64,000 nt of DNA from Paenibacillus sp. OK003 (lineage in GTDB: Bacteria; Bacillota; Bacilli; Paenibacillales; Paenibacillaceae), in NCBI RefSeq assembly GCF_900109515.1, contig NZ_FOBD01000004.1:186001-250000 (forward strand), in the 5' to 3' direction. Positions 55,003-64,000 of this stretch are shown here, in pieces (within the stretch, counting starts at the first letter, position 1; each line of letters opens with the position of its first letter). The position numbers and the translations under genes were made by a program. The notes below the pieces were generated by a model that saw only the letters and a program-made list of their open reading frames with translations, was not told the origin of the DNA and did not search any database.

Positions 55003-56436
55003 ATGAATCCCGAGATGAAAGAGTTTATATATAAGCATTATCTGAAGAAAGGTCTGGAGCTTGAAGACAATCCAGTCACAGACGCTGGAATAATATATGC
55101 ATTGGATGTCTATCAGGTATCCGCTAGAATCAGGAAAAGAGTTGCTAGAATTACGGCTATGATGATGGAGGACGATGAAGATCAGAGCCTAAATGCTTTT
55201 AGCGACATAGAAGAGAGGGCAATTCATTTATTTTACAGCACAGGTGTTCGAAAAACAGACACGGATTTGAAGCGAAGCGGATTACTGGAATCAGATATAC
55301 AAGCGTTGTTGCACCGAGGTTTTATTTTACGAATTGTACGATATGAACCCGACGGAAAGACGGGAAAACAAAGTGAATACAGGATGGGCTACAGGTTATA
55401 CCAACTGCTGGAACTGAAAAAGGTGCAAGAAGAAGAAAAAAGCCAGGAGTTAGTTGAGGATTGGTGCAGTGCTTTAACGACTGTACTGAATGCTGTAAAA
55501 GAGGACCCCAACATTTTCCCAGAAGACTCAGCGAGAACGAATCAAATATATGAGTACCGCCAAGCCTTCTGGCGCTTTGTGGAGAGGTTCGTTTCAGTAT
55601 TGAAGCAAACATCTGGCATGAACGAAATTGCTGACTCTTTGGAGGTGGATCGTTCAGCCTGGACCCATAAGAAACTTTTACTGTATGTCGAGTTCGTTAT
55701 AGCTGTTGCCGAGATTGTTTCCATCAAGACCTCTTTTGACTGGAAAGAGATTGGGGCACGACATTATCGTACGATTGGTGGCTCCAAACGTTTTGATATA
55801 CACAAGCTCTCTTTTTTGGAGCAATTCGAGCAAAATCTCGGATTTCCGTTGCATGTCATCGGATTGTCCAGTCAAGGTGTGATTACACCTGTCTATTTTG
55901 CAGGTCAATTAAGCGGAACGGGTGGATTTCAGTATCCACAGGGTTTCCTGCATGCGACGACGGATCTGACGGTATTTAGCACTCATTTCTATACGACATG
56001 TCGTGTTCTGTGGATTGTGGAGAATCGTGCGGTTGTTACACGAATGGTAGCAGAGCCTGATTTTCTGATGCGTTCAGACAGTTTGGTGTTGGGAATAGAT
56101 GGTCAACTACGAGGTGGACACCGCAAATTTATTGCTGACGTGCTAACACATTCTAAACACTTGGAGCAAGTGGTAGTCTGGTGTGACATCGATGATGCGG
56201 GATTCGTTATCACGAAAAATGTGGAATCCTTGTTGCAGTCTCACACGGCTTTAATCACCAAATGGATTCTTCCGATCTCGTCCGCCAATCAAAGGGAGCA
56301 ATTTCAAGGTGAAGCTCACCAATGGGCATCTTTCGAGACCGAAATGGAGAAAAGGCTTGCTCTCGGGCACGCTGGAGAACAGGAAGCCGAGATGGGAGGT
56401 GCGGAGCGTTGGATGAGTTGGTTGGCAACAGTATGA
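55003..56436 (+). CDS. jetD: Wadjet anti-plasmid system protein JetD
   Basis: 477 residues. An N-terminal helical arm (about 1-250) leads to a C-terminal toprim-like nuclease domain: VENRAVVTRM (Glu, about 338), LGIDGQLRGGH, and VVWCDIDDAGF with the acidic DxD (about 395-398). In Wadjet, JetD is the topoisomerase-VI-A-like subunit that cuts closed circular DNA after the JetABC motor has sensed it. The start follows AAGGATGAG by 8 bases. First gene of the operon; its TGA overlaps the next ATG (ATGA). Assignment rests on these motifs plus the three following genes. Confidence 0.85.
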   Translation: MNPEMKEFIYKHYLKKGLELEDNPVTDAGIIYALDVYQVSARIRKRVARITAMMMEDDEDQSLNAFSDIEERAIHLFYSTGVRKTDTDLKRSGLLESDIQALLHRGFILRIVRYEPDGKTGKQSEYRMGYRLYQLLELKKVQEEEKSQELVEDWCSALTTVLNAVKEDPNIFPEDSARTNQIYEYRQAFWRFVERFVSVLKQTSGMNEIADSLEVDRSAWTHKKLLLYVEFVIAVAEIVSIKTSFDWKEIGARHYRTIGGSKRFDIHKLSFLEQFEQNLGFPLHVIGLSSQGVITPVYFAGQLSGTGGFQYPQGFLHATTDLTVFSTHFYTTCRVLWIVENRAVVTRMVAEPDFLMRSDSLVLGIDGQLRGGHRKFIADVLTHSKHLEQVVVWCDIDDAGFVITKNVESLLQSHTALITKWILPISSANQREQFQGEAHQWASFETEMEKRLALGHAGEQEAEMGGAERWMSWLATV

Positions 56437-57878
56437 TCTCAATTCTGGGCGCTGATACCCCGGACCATCTGCAAAAGGAAGCGCTAAGGGATATCGTCAA
56501 GCTGGCAGGTGTGTTAACCGAGCTGCGTGAATATTTCGAGGAGCCGCTGAAAGTGCTAGAGGTTCTGAAAATGTTGAATCTGATTCAGCGTGAAGCCCTT
56601 GGACTGGACGAGCCATTGGAGGATCAGGAGGCTTTGTTCTATCGCTTTCGGAATCGTTATGGAACTGAGCCGAATATTCCGATGGAGCGTTTGCTACATG
56701 TTTTGCAAAAATATAACTGGATCATTCGCGGCAAGAAACGCTTGACGATGATGGATGCGGGAAAACGCATGATGGACATGCTCATCCGGCTTGCCAATGA
56801 TTCACTCGCGTATTACATGCAGGATGAAATTGCCCGTTCCTTGTTTCAGGCGAAGCGAGATGCGGACCTAAGTGAGGCCTATGATGACAAAGGCATTTCG
56901 GGAGGTAATCGGCTTGCAAGCATGATTCGTAATGTTGAAGATGCTGTAGACAAATTGAAAGAACGCCAACTGGAATTTCTTGCTGATCGACATGCGCTGC
57001 CACAGATTCAAATCATTGTGGAGCTTATGCAGGAATTAAAGACACGGATGAATGAACGACTGGAGCGGTTTTCTACATTTGAAGAAGGATTTACCTTTGC
57101 CCCGATTTTGAAGCGCGGAACGGAAGTGATGTTCGAGGGGACTCAAGTATCGATGGGGACGTTGAACAAGTTTCTGAAATTTTCGCATCTACAGCAAACA
57201 GAAGTTGGACAAGAGATATCTCCACAAGCGATTCGTCAATTTATAATTCAATCGTTTCTCAAGCGTTCGGATTCGGAATTGCCGAGTGGTCATGAGATTT
57301 TGAGCTTTCTGGAGCAGGATCGTATTTCCGGTGAGAGACTGGATGGCATGTGGGTCCCGGTTCAGTTTGCTTCTCCCATCTCCAACCGTCAACTGGCCGA
57401 TACCGTGCACTATCTGGAGAATTATGTCCCTTCTACGGAGCCCGTTCAGGAATACACTGAGCCGCAGTATATTCAGGCAGAGGAATGGACGGAAGAGGAA
57501 CTGGAAGCTAGGTTGCAGGAAGTGGAGTGGCATATGACCAAGACGAACATTCGAACGGATGAAGTGGAGCGTGTATTGGAGGAGAAAGAGCGTTTGGGAT
57601 TACAGGAGCTGTTGCTGGAGGCGGGATCGCATCATTGGTCAGATGCAGTCAATGCGTTGCTCGCTGTCGCGGCACTTACTGGTGCTCAGAAAGCATCGAT
57701 TGACGAGAGTACAGAAGTACAGCCTGAAAGTTTAACGGAAGGAACAATTCAGGACAAAGAATGGGAGATTGTAGAGAGAGGAAGGGGTAAATATGCCGTT
57801 CAACGAACTGGAGGAAACACACAGCCAGCTTCCATTGGGAGCGATGGAACGACTGACCGCGGTACTGAGCCCGGATGA
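56433..57878 (+). CDS. jetA: Wadjet system protein JetA (kleisin-like)
   Basis: 481 residues, largely helical and acidic, comparable to MukF-type kleisins. Winged-helix-like segments lie at about 60-130 (FYRFRNRYGTEPNIPMERLL; LQKYNWIIRGKKRLTMMDAGKRM) and a coiled region at about 165-240. JetA bridges JetC heads and recruits JetB. The ATG at 56433 overlaps the jetD stop; the open frame extends upstream to 56322 but there it only overlaps jetD. The last 28 codons overlap jetB by 86 bases, and the Gly/Thr-rich ending suggests a non-essential tail. Confidence 0.8.
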   Translation: MISILGADTPDHLQKEALRDIVKLAGVLTELREYFEEPLKVLEVLKMLNLIQREALGLDEPLEDQEALFYRFRNRYGTEPNIPMERLLHVLQKYNWIIRGKKRLTMMDAGKRMMDMLIRLANDSLAYYMQDEIARSLFQAKRDADLSEAYDDKGISGGNRLASMIRNVEDAVDKLKERQLEFLADRHALPQIQIIVELMQELKTRMNERLERFSTFEEGFTFAPILKRGTEVMFEGTQVSMGTLNKFLKFSHLQQTEVGQEISPQAIRQFIIQSFLKRSDSELPSGHEILSFLEQDRISGERLDGMWVPVQFASPISNRQLADTVHYLENYVPSTEPVQEYTEPQYIQAEEWTEEELEARLQEVEWHMTKTNIRTDEVERVLEEKERLGLQELLLEAGSHHWSDAVNALLAVAALTGAQKASIDESTEVQPESLTEGTIQDKEWEIVERGRGKYAVQRTGGNTQPASIGSDGTTDRGTEPG

Positions 57879-58473
57879 GGAATATGCGTTTGTGCAGATT
57901 ATGTTTTCTTCTTCCGCATCGGTGCGAAGTGACAGTTTTGGATTGTCCAAGCGTGAGGTGATGAAGATTTTGAAGTTAAAGCAGGAGGATGAGCAAGGAC
58001 TTATTTCTTTTTTGAAAAGGGTAAACCAATCCATTAGCCGCTACTTTCAGGTCGTCTATGATGAACGCAGAGACCGGATCGTGGCCCTGATTCATGTCCC
58101 GGCCAGACAGGCCAGAGATTTGCTTTCATCTGAAAGCCTTGCGCTCTTGATGTTCATTTTTTATCATCAGGAGGTTTTACAGAATGAATATACGTTATTT
58201 GCACAGCTGCTCGAGGCCTTCGGGCATGAATCGCTGGACGTGCGGCGTAAAATTCTGATGAACCTGGATGCGCTGATGAAACTTGGGGCAGTTGTGAAAT
58301 TCGAGAATCCCTCCAACGAGGAAGCTTACGCGCTGACAACGATTGGAAGTCGTCTGTTCTCGGATTCGTATTTGAAACGGTTTGCCGAATTTAGTCATTC
58401 TCAGCAGCTTCATATGGACGATGTGTTGAAGTTCTTCAAACGTTACAACCTGACGGCAGGTGCAGACTCATGA
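57793..58473 (+). CDS. jetB: Wadjet system protein JetB (KITE/MukE-like)
   Basis: 226 residues with two winged-helix segments (about 25-110 and 110-205; landmarks FGLSKREVMKILKLKQEDEQG and DVRRKILMNLDALMKLGAVV), as in KITE subunits of SMC complexes. It binds the JetA kleisin. The ATG follows GGAAGGGG by 6 bases inside the end of jetA. Its TGA overlaps the jetC ATG (ATGA), so translation is coupled. Confidence 0.82.
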   Translation: MPFNELEETHSQLPLGAMERLTAVLSPDEEYAFVQIMFSSSASVRSDSFGLSKREVMKILKLKQEDEQGLISFLKRVNQSISRYFQVVYDERRDRIVALIHVPARQARDLLSSESLALLMFIFYHQEVLQNEYTLFAQLLEAFGHESLDVRRKILMNLDALMKLGAVVKFENPSNEEAYALTTIGSRLFSDSYLKRFAEFSHSQQLHMDDVLKFFKRYNLTAGADS

Positions 58474-61400
58474 CACCTTGGGCTATTCGTTTTAGCGGCA
58501 TTCGGGATTTTGTGGATACCCAGCTTGAACTGGGTGATCGTCAAGATCATGTTCTGATTGGAGGACCGAATGGATCGGGTAAATCGACAATCAGCTTTTG
58601 CATAGGCGCTGTGCTGGCTTCTCAAAAGGTGCTAGTCGATGGTTTGCGTTCCCGTAACTTGCCACCTGATCAGGTCTGGAGAGCAACGATTGAACTGGTG
58701 TTTGAGAATAAGGGCAATCATCAAGTGGAAGCTGCCGATTATGTTGGCTTTCGGCTTAATATGGAGCAAAAACCAGGAGATCCCGTTAAGAAAGAGTTTT
58801 GGATATACGAAGGAGACGAAGAGTGTAACTGGCATAAAGAGACTCGTTATGTCGCAGGTGATAGCACCAACCATCTACATGAATATCGACATCAATTGCA
58901 ACATAAGTACAAAGTGGACCCGGATACGTTTTATCTCATCTGGTATCAGCAGGACGTGAATCAGTTCGCGGTGATGCGTCCGGAGGAACGATTCCGTATC
59001 TTCAGCGAAATGACAGGTATTGACCGGATGCAGAAGCATTGGGAGAGTGTAAAAGAAGAACAAAAAGAAGCGCAGCAAGCGTTACAGACCGCAGAAAGCA
59101 ACCAGCATCAACATAAGCTGAATTTGGGCAATTGGCAGCAGGAGAAGGATCGTTTACTCAGCCGTAATGAACGGCGCTTACTTGGTCTGCAGCTTACGTT
59201 AACGGCCTCTGCTACACTCCGTGAGAAATATGAACAGGAATATCTCAGGCTGAAGGACAAACTGGAAGAGATCGAGGATCGTCACGGTGAGGAAATAGAC
59301 AAATGGATGAAGCTGGAGAGTGACCATAAACGTTATGACGAGGAAATGAAGCAACGCACTCAGGAAAAAGAGGTCATGGATTGTGTACTGGATGAGTTGG
59401 AGATCCAGGTAAATCACCTTAACGAAGAGCATGATGCACGGGTGCTGGAGCACCGAAAGTTAGCGGATCAGCTACAGGAGCTGCAAGAGCGCATTCAGAA
59501 TGTACCCTATGCAGAAGCAGAGGTAAGAGAACGATTGCAGACCCATCAAGCTGAACTTGATCGGCTGGAGCAAGAGCTCATAGAAAAGAAACAGGCGCAT
59601 ATTCATGCGGATGAAAAGTGGGATGCGCTAACGAAGGTTTCGGCCAAGCTTGATTATGAACTCAGGCAGCATGAGATCAAACTAACAGAAGCAGAAGCGA
59701 TGGTTGCGCAGTATGGCTCAAGCAGCAGCCTAGAGCTGGAAGCGCAGCAACTAGAGAAGAAACGCATTGAATTACAGGATCAACGGCGCAAGCTTGAAGA
59801 TATGCTGCAATTGCTCCGTAAGGAGAGACAAGCATTAACTCGGGATGAGGTCAGAAGCATTAGACAAGATACATCGATTCGGAGTTTGGAAGAACGGGGA
59901 CTCACGGTGTATACGTTGAGGGATTTGCTTGAGATGGATGAACATTCTCCAATGGAACTGGAAAAAAGGCTGGAGCCCGTCAAATATACGTTGTTTGTGA
60001 ATGGGAAAGGCTTTCGGGCGCCAACCGATCTGTATCACGTCGAATTGCCAGAGGTTGTACCCGAAAGAGCGCTCGATGTGTTGGAGGAGCAGGGACTAAG
60101 AGTTAAGCAGGGATTGGATGATATCCGGTATGCGGCGGCGCAGAAAGCGCTCTGGTGGATTCATACACTGCATACGCCAGTTAAGGACCAGAAGCCAGGT
60201 ATGCAGAACGGACAGTTGCTGGATTCGTGGGGCCGCCGTGGAGCGCAGGAAAAAGAGCAGTGGCTGCTGAATCCACGCGGCGTTGCACTCCGAATCAGAC
60301 AAACGGACGAAGAATTGCTCAAGCTGGAGCAACGTCTGGAGGATATCCATAAGCAATATGATACATGCGAAGAACGTTTGACGTCGATTCGATCCATACT
60401 GCATCAGATTCGGACGGCCGAGGGTGTGATCGCGGATGTGGCTCGCAGAGATTGGGCCAAGCAGGAGTTGGAGCGTACAAATCAGGAACTTCAAGGATGG
60501 AAAGCGAAACGAGATCAGCTCCAACTGGAGCAAGAGGCATTAAGTCAGCCTATTGTGATGCTGCGTTTAAAGCTCCAGACGTTGCAAGAATACATGAGCA
60601 TTTATCATGAGGCTAGTGATCAGAATGTGGAACTGGAGCGTCTCCGGCAATTGGGGCATGAACTGGAACGTAGCAAGTCACACGTTAAACAGCTAGAGCG
60701 CGAATTGGAGGACAAGCTGGCGGAGAGCGATCAGTTGGAGCGTACGCTGGAATCAACGGCCCGAAGACTAAGGGAAAAAGCGCAATTTATCACATCAACC
60801 AATCGGGTTCTGGACGATCTGAAGCTGGAAAAGCAACAGGTTAGCGAGCGTTGCGGTGTAACGGAGCAAGCTTATGCAGCCGAACAACAATTTTATCTCA
60901 ATTGGGCAGAGCAGCTTCCCGCCGTATTTGCAGCTATTACAGAAGAGCAGCCGGACTTTCCCGTCAAGATGCAATGGAACGAAGCGGAAGCTCGACATGA
61001 GAAGGAAATGGCTTTAACGCAATTGCAGCTCGCTTGCAGAGAGGCGGTAGATGAGAATGCACTTGAAAATTATGAGAAAGTGAAACAGGAATATGACCGG
61101 GGAGCCCAGGGGGTGCTGGAGGCGCGTTCACTTTTGCAGCAGCTCGAAGAGAGTCTGGAGGATCTGGAGGAAAAGCTGATGAATACCATTCATTATGAAG
61201 TCAGACGAATTCATCAGCGCTTTGTGCATTATATGGACAAGTTCTCCTTCGATGGTGAAGTCAGCTGGGACATGCAGGAGCAGAAACAGGGGAACGTTAA
61301 GTATTTCCTTCATATTAAAGCACGCAAGCAAGGGCATCGGGGTACACTGGAAGAGATCAGCATGAAAGGTCGAAGCGGCAAAGTTGGCAAGGGTGTATCC

Positions 61401-61688
61401 GGTGGCGAGGAATCGCTAGGTTCGTTGCTGTTTGCACTGGCACTCATGAAAACCATTGACGCGAATCCAGGCTACATTATGCTGGATGAATTCGACAGTG
61501 CCTTGGACGAGAGCAGGAAAGCCAAAGTATTTGAACTGTACCGTGACGAATTGGCACGCAAAATGATTATTCTATCCCCCAAATCCCACGAGTCCGATTA
61601 CTTGAACTATTTCAGCGAGGCCTTCGCTGTGTACCACGATGCCAGAATAACACGCAGTGCATTGATACGGATCAAGAAAAAAAGTTGA
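58470..61688 (+). CDS. jetC: Wadjet system protein JetC (SMC-like ATPase)
   Basis: 1072 residues. N-terminal head with Walker A GGPNGSGKST (31-40) and Q-loop WYQQDVNQF, two long coiled coils (about 200-470 and 610-950) flanking a hinge (about 470-600), then the C-terminal head with ABC signature VSGGEESLG (about 976-984) and Walker B YIMLDEFDSALDE (about 1004-1016). All ATPase residues are intact. JetC extrudes DNA loops and identifies small circular plasmids for cleavage by JetD. Last gene of the operon; a strong terminator follows. Confidence 0.9.
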   Translation: MTPWAIRFSGIRDFVDTQLELGDRQDHVLIGGPNGSGKSTISFCIGAVLASQKVLVDGLRSRNLPPDQVWRATIELVFENKGNHQVEAADYVGFRLNMEQKPGDPVKKEFWIYEGDEECNWHKETRYVAGDSTNHLHEYRHQLQHKYKVDPDTFYLIWYQQDVNQFAVMRPEERFRIFSEMTGIDRMQKHWESVKEEQKEAQQALQTAESNQHQHKLNLGNWQQEKDRLLSRNERRLLGLQLTLTASATLREKYEQEYLRLKDKLEEIEDRHGEEIDKWMKLESDHKRYDEEMKQRTQEKEVMDCVLDELEIQVNHLNEEHDARVLEHRKLADQLQELQERIQNVPYAEAEVRERLQTHQAELDRLEQELIEKKQAHIHADEKWDALTKVSAKLDYELRQHEIKLTEAEAMVAQYGSSSSLELEAQQLEKKRIELQDQRRKLEDMLQLLRKERQALTRDEVRSIRQDTSIRSLEERGLTVYTLRDLLEMDEHSPMELEKRLEPVKYTLFVNGKGFRAPTDLYHVELPEVVPERALDVLEEQGLRVKQGLDDIRYAAAQKALWWIHTLHTPVKDQKPGMQNGQLLDSWGRRGAQEKEQWLLNPRGVALRIRQTDEELLKLEQRLEDIHKQYDTCEERLTSIRSILHQIRTAEGVIADVARRDWAKQELERTNQELQGWKAKRDQLQLEQEALSQPIVMLRLKLQTLQEYMSIYHEASDQNVELERLRQLGHELERSKSHVKQLERELEDKLAESDQLERTLESTARRLREKAQFITSTNRVLDDLKLEKQQVSERCGVTEQAYAAEQQFYLNWAEQLPAVFAAITEEQPDFPVKMQWNEAEARHEKEMALTQLQLACREAVDENALENYEKVKQEYDRGAQGVLEARSLLQQLEESLEDLEEKLMNTIHYEVRRIHQRFVHYMDKFSFDGEVSWDMQEQKQGNVKYFLHIKARKQGHRGTLEEISMKGRSGKVGKGVSGGEESLGSLLFALALMKTIDANPGYIMLDEFDSALDESRKAKVFELYRDELARKMIILSPKSHESDYLNYFSEAFAVYHDARITRSALIRIKKKS

Positions 61689-61755
61689 TGATACAAGAAC
61701 ATAGTCATTAATCTTTCTTGAACTTGATTAATGGAACAATAGAAAATATGAACCG

Positions 61756-61793
61756 AACATGACCACCCATCTGGCGGGTGGTCATGTTTTTTT
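61756..61793 (+). terminator. Rho-independent terminator of the Wadjet operon
   Basis: AACATGACCACCC and GGGTGGTCATGTT form a 13-bp perfect stem with a seven-base loop, followed by seven T. In the rest of 61689-61967 I see only a short fragment of an open frame on the minus strand. Confidence 0.95.
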
Positions 61794-61967
61794 GTTGACT
61801 GATGGGATGTTGCCAATAATGAGCGTGCCAATCCCAGTCTTGACTCACCATACAGAGTTAAGTACCTCATCTACTTCCTTGATCTGTGTGCCGATATCCA
61901 ATGTACCTCAGGGCTTCAATGATTGATTGGTTTGAATGCGATTTCATTGTCCCATTTACAAGAGTCG

Positions 61968-61996
61968 TTGACAAATGAAAGGGTTGTAATTATACT
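61968..61996 (+). promoter_or_regulatory. Sigma-A promoter of the LacI-family gene
   Basis: TTGACA (perfect) and TATACT are spaced by exactly 17 bases. Transcription should begin near 62003, inside the first operator, which means the reading frame cannot start at the ATG at 61923. Confidence 0.85.
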
Positions 61997-62000
61997 TCAG

Positions 62001-62016
62001 TTAAACGTTTACGTAA
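62001..62016 (+). promoter_or_regulatory. LacI-family operator 1
   Basis: TTAAACGTTTACGTAA has the central-CG palindrome AAACGTTT typical of LacI/GalR operators and overlaps the predicted transcription start, so the regulator should repress itself. Confidence 0.72.
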
Positions 62017-62045
62017 GACGTATATTTAAGAAATGGGGTGAGACT

Positions 62046-63050
62046 ATTACTCCAACGATTAAGGATGTAGCCAAAGCGGCAAACGTATCCGTAGCCACAG
62101 TTTCGAGAGTGCTCCATAATTTAAATGGCTATTCTCATAAAACAAAGGTTAAAGTCCTTGAAGCTGTTGAAGAACTTGGATACCACCCTAACGCTATTGC
62201 TCGGGGACTCATCAATAAAAGGACACAAACCATTGGCGTTTTGTTTCCCAATGTGTCCAGTGGGTTCACGTCCGAGATTCTTTATGGTATTGAGGAAGCT
62301 GCCAATGAGAAGGATTACAGTGTAATTGTATGTAATACAGCAGCAGATGGAAAAAGGACCATGAAATATTTACAGGTTCTTCGAGAAAAACAGGTGGATG
62401 GTGTTGTATTCACAAGTGAGCTATTGAAAGATGAATACTATCATCAGTTGAAAAATATGAAGATGCCTGTTGTATTGGTTAACACACATTCTGCCAAATA
62501 CTCAATCCCGTATGTGAAGGTCGATGATCGGCAAGCTTCTTATCAAGCAACTGCCTACTTAATTGAAAAAGGACACACTGACATTGCGATGATCGGTGGA
62601 ACTCCTTGGGACACTGTAGCAGGTATTCCTCGCGTTGAGGGTTACCGACAAGCTCTTGCAGATCACGGGATTCCTTTTGAAGAAACTAAAATAGCTTACG
62701 GAAATTTCCATATGGAAAGTGGAAGATCAGCTATGGCGAAGCTATTGGAGGAAGCACCACCTTTCACAGCCCTTTTCGCAGCTAGTGATGAAATGGCGAT
62801 TGGAGCTATGGGAATGGCTTTTGAAAAAGGGATAAAGGTTCCAGAAGAGCTTTCGATCATCGGTTACGACGACTTAAATTTAGCAAAAATCATTTACCCG
62901 CCTTTGACAACGATTCATCAACCATTGGCTGAAATGGGACGTATTGCTGTTGAAAAATTAATAACATTAATTGAAGAGCAGGGAGAGGTTCCTAGCAGTA
63001 TCGTCAGCCATTCCATTGTGGAAAGACAAACCGTAAAATCTAAGACATAA
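62046..63050 (+). CDS. LacI-family transcriptional regulator (MalR-like), apparent ATT start
   Basis: 334 residues. Helix-turn-helix at 3-26 (PTIKDVAKAANVSVATVSRV) with hinge region YHPNAIARGL, then a periplasmic-binding-like sugar domain (about 60-330; IGVLFPNVSSGFTSEIL, VVLVNTHSAKYSIPYVKVDD, FAASDEMAIGAM). No ATG, GTG or TTG lies in frame between the predicted transcription start and this domain. ATT at 62046 is 5 bases after GGGGTGAG and gives a normal LacI N-terminus, so an ATT start is the best reading. It precedes an alpha-glucosidase gene with two further operators, so it likely controls maltose or isomaltose use. Confidence 0.85.
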   Translation: MTPTIKDVAKAANVSVATVSRVLHNLNGYSHKTKVKVLEAVEELGYHPNAIARGLINKRTQTIGVLFPNVSSGFTSEILYGIEEAANEKDYSVIVCNTAADGKRTMKYLQVLREKQVDGVVFTSELLKDEYYHQLKNMKMPVVLVNTHSAKYSIPYVKVDDRQASYQATAYLIEKGHTDIAMIGGTPWDTVAGIPRVEGYRQALADHGIPFEETKIAYGNFHMESGRSAMAKLLEEAPPFTALFAASDEMAIGAMGMAFEKGIKVPEELSIIGYDDLNLAKIIYPPLTTIHQPLAEMGRIAVEKLITLIEEQGEVPSSIVSHSIVERQTVKSKT

Positions 63051-63161
63051 CTTTAACTCTGTAATAAGGCAAATGGTTACGCTCCGGTATGTAGATAATC
63101 GCTCTATAATATCGGAGGTAATTCTGCATTGGAGGTGAGAATCTTTTTTTTGCAATACAGA

Positions 63162-63177
63162 GTAAACGTTTACGTAA
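63162..63177 (+). promoter_or_regulatory. LacI-family operator 2
   Basis: GTAAACGTTTACGTAA, a perfect 12-bp palindrome with the same 3' GTAA extension as site 1. It lies in the spacer of a possible promoter (TTGCAA at 63150, TAAAAT at 63175, 19-base spacing). Confidence 0.7.
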
Positions 63178-63291
63178 AATTCAAGTGATCTACATTATTT
63201 TAAGTTTAAAAAGGATTCATTCGGTAGTGTAATGATGTTGAATCATGGTGTTTTAAGCACCTTTAGAGAGATTAAGTCAACTTAAACGTTT

Positions 63292-63307
63292 AAGTAATTA
63301 TCACAAA
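63292..63307 (+). promoter_or_regulatory. LacI-family operator 3
   Basis: TTAAACGTTTAAGTAA, a perfect 12-bp palindrome, 27 bases before the alpha-glucosidase start. With site 2, 130 bases upstream, it could allow looping. Confidence 0.7.
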
Positions 63308-63321
63308 ACGATGGACAGTAA

Positions 63322-64000
<679 letters not shown>

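Noticed and set aside
61845..61907. About 20 codons on the minus strand that read like a protein C-terminus
   Set aside because: Too short to assign, preceded directly by a stop; may be a gene remnant but cannot be supported.

Overview
The window reads as chromosome of a low-to-mid GC Bacillota, most likely a Paenibacillus. The evidence is the strong AGGAGG-type ribosome sites with frequent GTG and TTG starts, YesM/YesN two-component pairs beside LplB/LplC-type sugar transporters that lack an ATPase, a Btr-like AraC/siderophore-binding fusion, three-repeat SLH surface proteins, a Pho box made of 11-bp phased TTxACA repeats, and the overall gene complement. No rRNA, tRNA, CRISPR array, phage or insertion sequence was recognised. 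The species call is inference.

Layout. 1-3.5 kb: a small membrane protein, then an iron-siderophore binding lipoprotein under a Fur-like box with its Btr-like regulator. 3.8-12.6 kb: single metabolic and efflux genes (two MFS exporters, an Lrp regulator, a class-C-like serine hydrolase, purine nucleoside phosphorylase, a SUKH protein, a GNAT acetyltransferase, a flavin monooxygenase), interrupted by two copies of a 175-bp structured repeat. 12.8-23.3 kb: a mannoside-use cluster with a GH38 alpha-mannosidase, divergent from a YesM-type kinase and YesN-type regulator, followed by two permeases and a binding lipoprotein. 23.7-27.1 kb: a dehydrogenase/TIM-barrel pair, then an Rrf2 regulator and an aldo/keto reductase that share a palindromic promoter element. 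27.5-31.4 kb: a secreted dockerin protein and a cohesin-SLH anchor next to each other. 31.6-35.8 kb: a hybrid kinase with two kinase cores and a REC-SARP regulator. 35.9-41.2 kb: a Pho-controlled operon, a secreted propeller protein followed by pstSCAB without phoU. 41.3-42.8 kb: a divergent SDR/MarR pair. 43.3-52.3 kb: an SLH-anchored PHP phosphoesterase convergent with a 1778-residue DUF11-repeat protein. 52.5-54.6 kb: a WYL regulator, a DinB gene broken by a stop codon, and an EVE-domain gene. 55.0-61.7 kb: a complete Wadjet anti-plasmid operon in the order jetD-jetA-jetB-jetC. 62.0-64.0 kb: a LacI-family regulator that seems to start at ATT, and a GH13 alpha-glucosidase cut by the window end.

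How parts work together. The dockerin and cohesin-SLH proteins can form a two-part surface complex with the SLH repeats as wall anchor. The kinase and SARP regulator lie just downstream and may sense related surface conditions. The YesMN pair probably drives the lpl-like transporter, and cre-like sites at both ends of that cluster suggest catabolite control. In the Wadjet operon the SMC-like JetC, the kleisin- and KITE-like JetA and JetB and the toprim-like JetD act as one complex that recognises and cuts small circular DNA.

The observations most worth following are the cohesin/dockerin pair, the predicted Rrf2 operator, the paired structured repeat, the A/B alternation in the DUF11 protein, the Pho-controlled propeller gene and the Wadjet locus.
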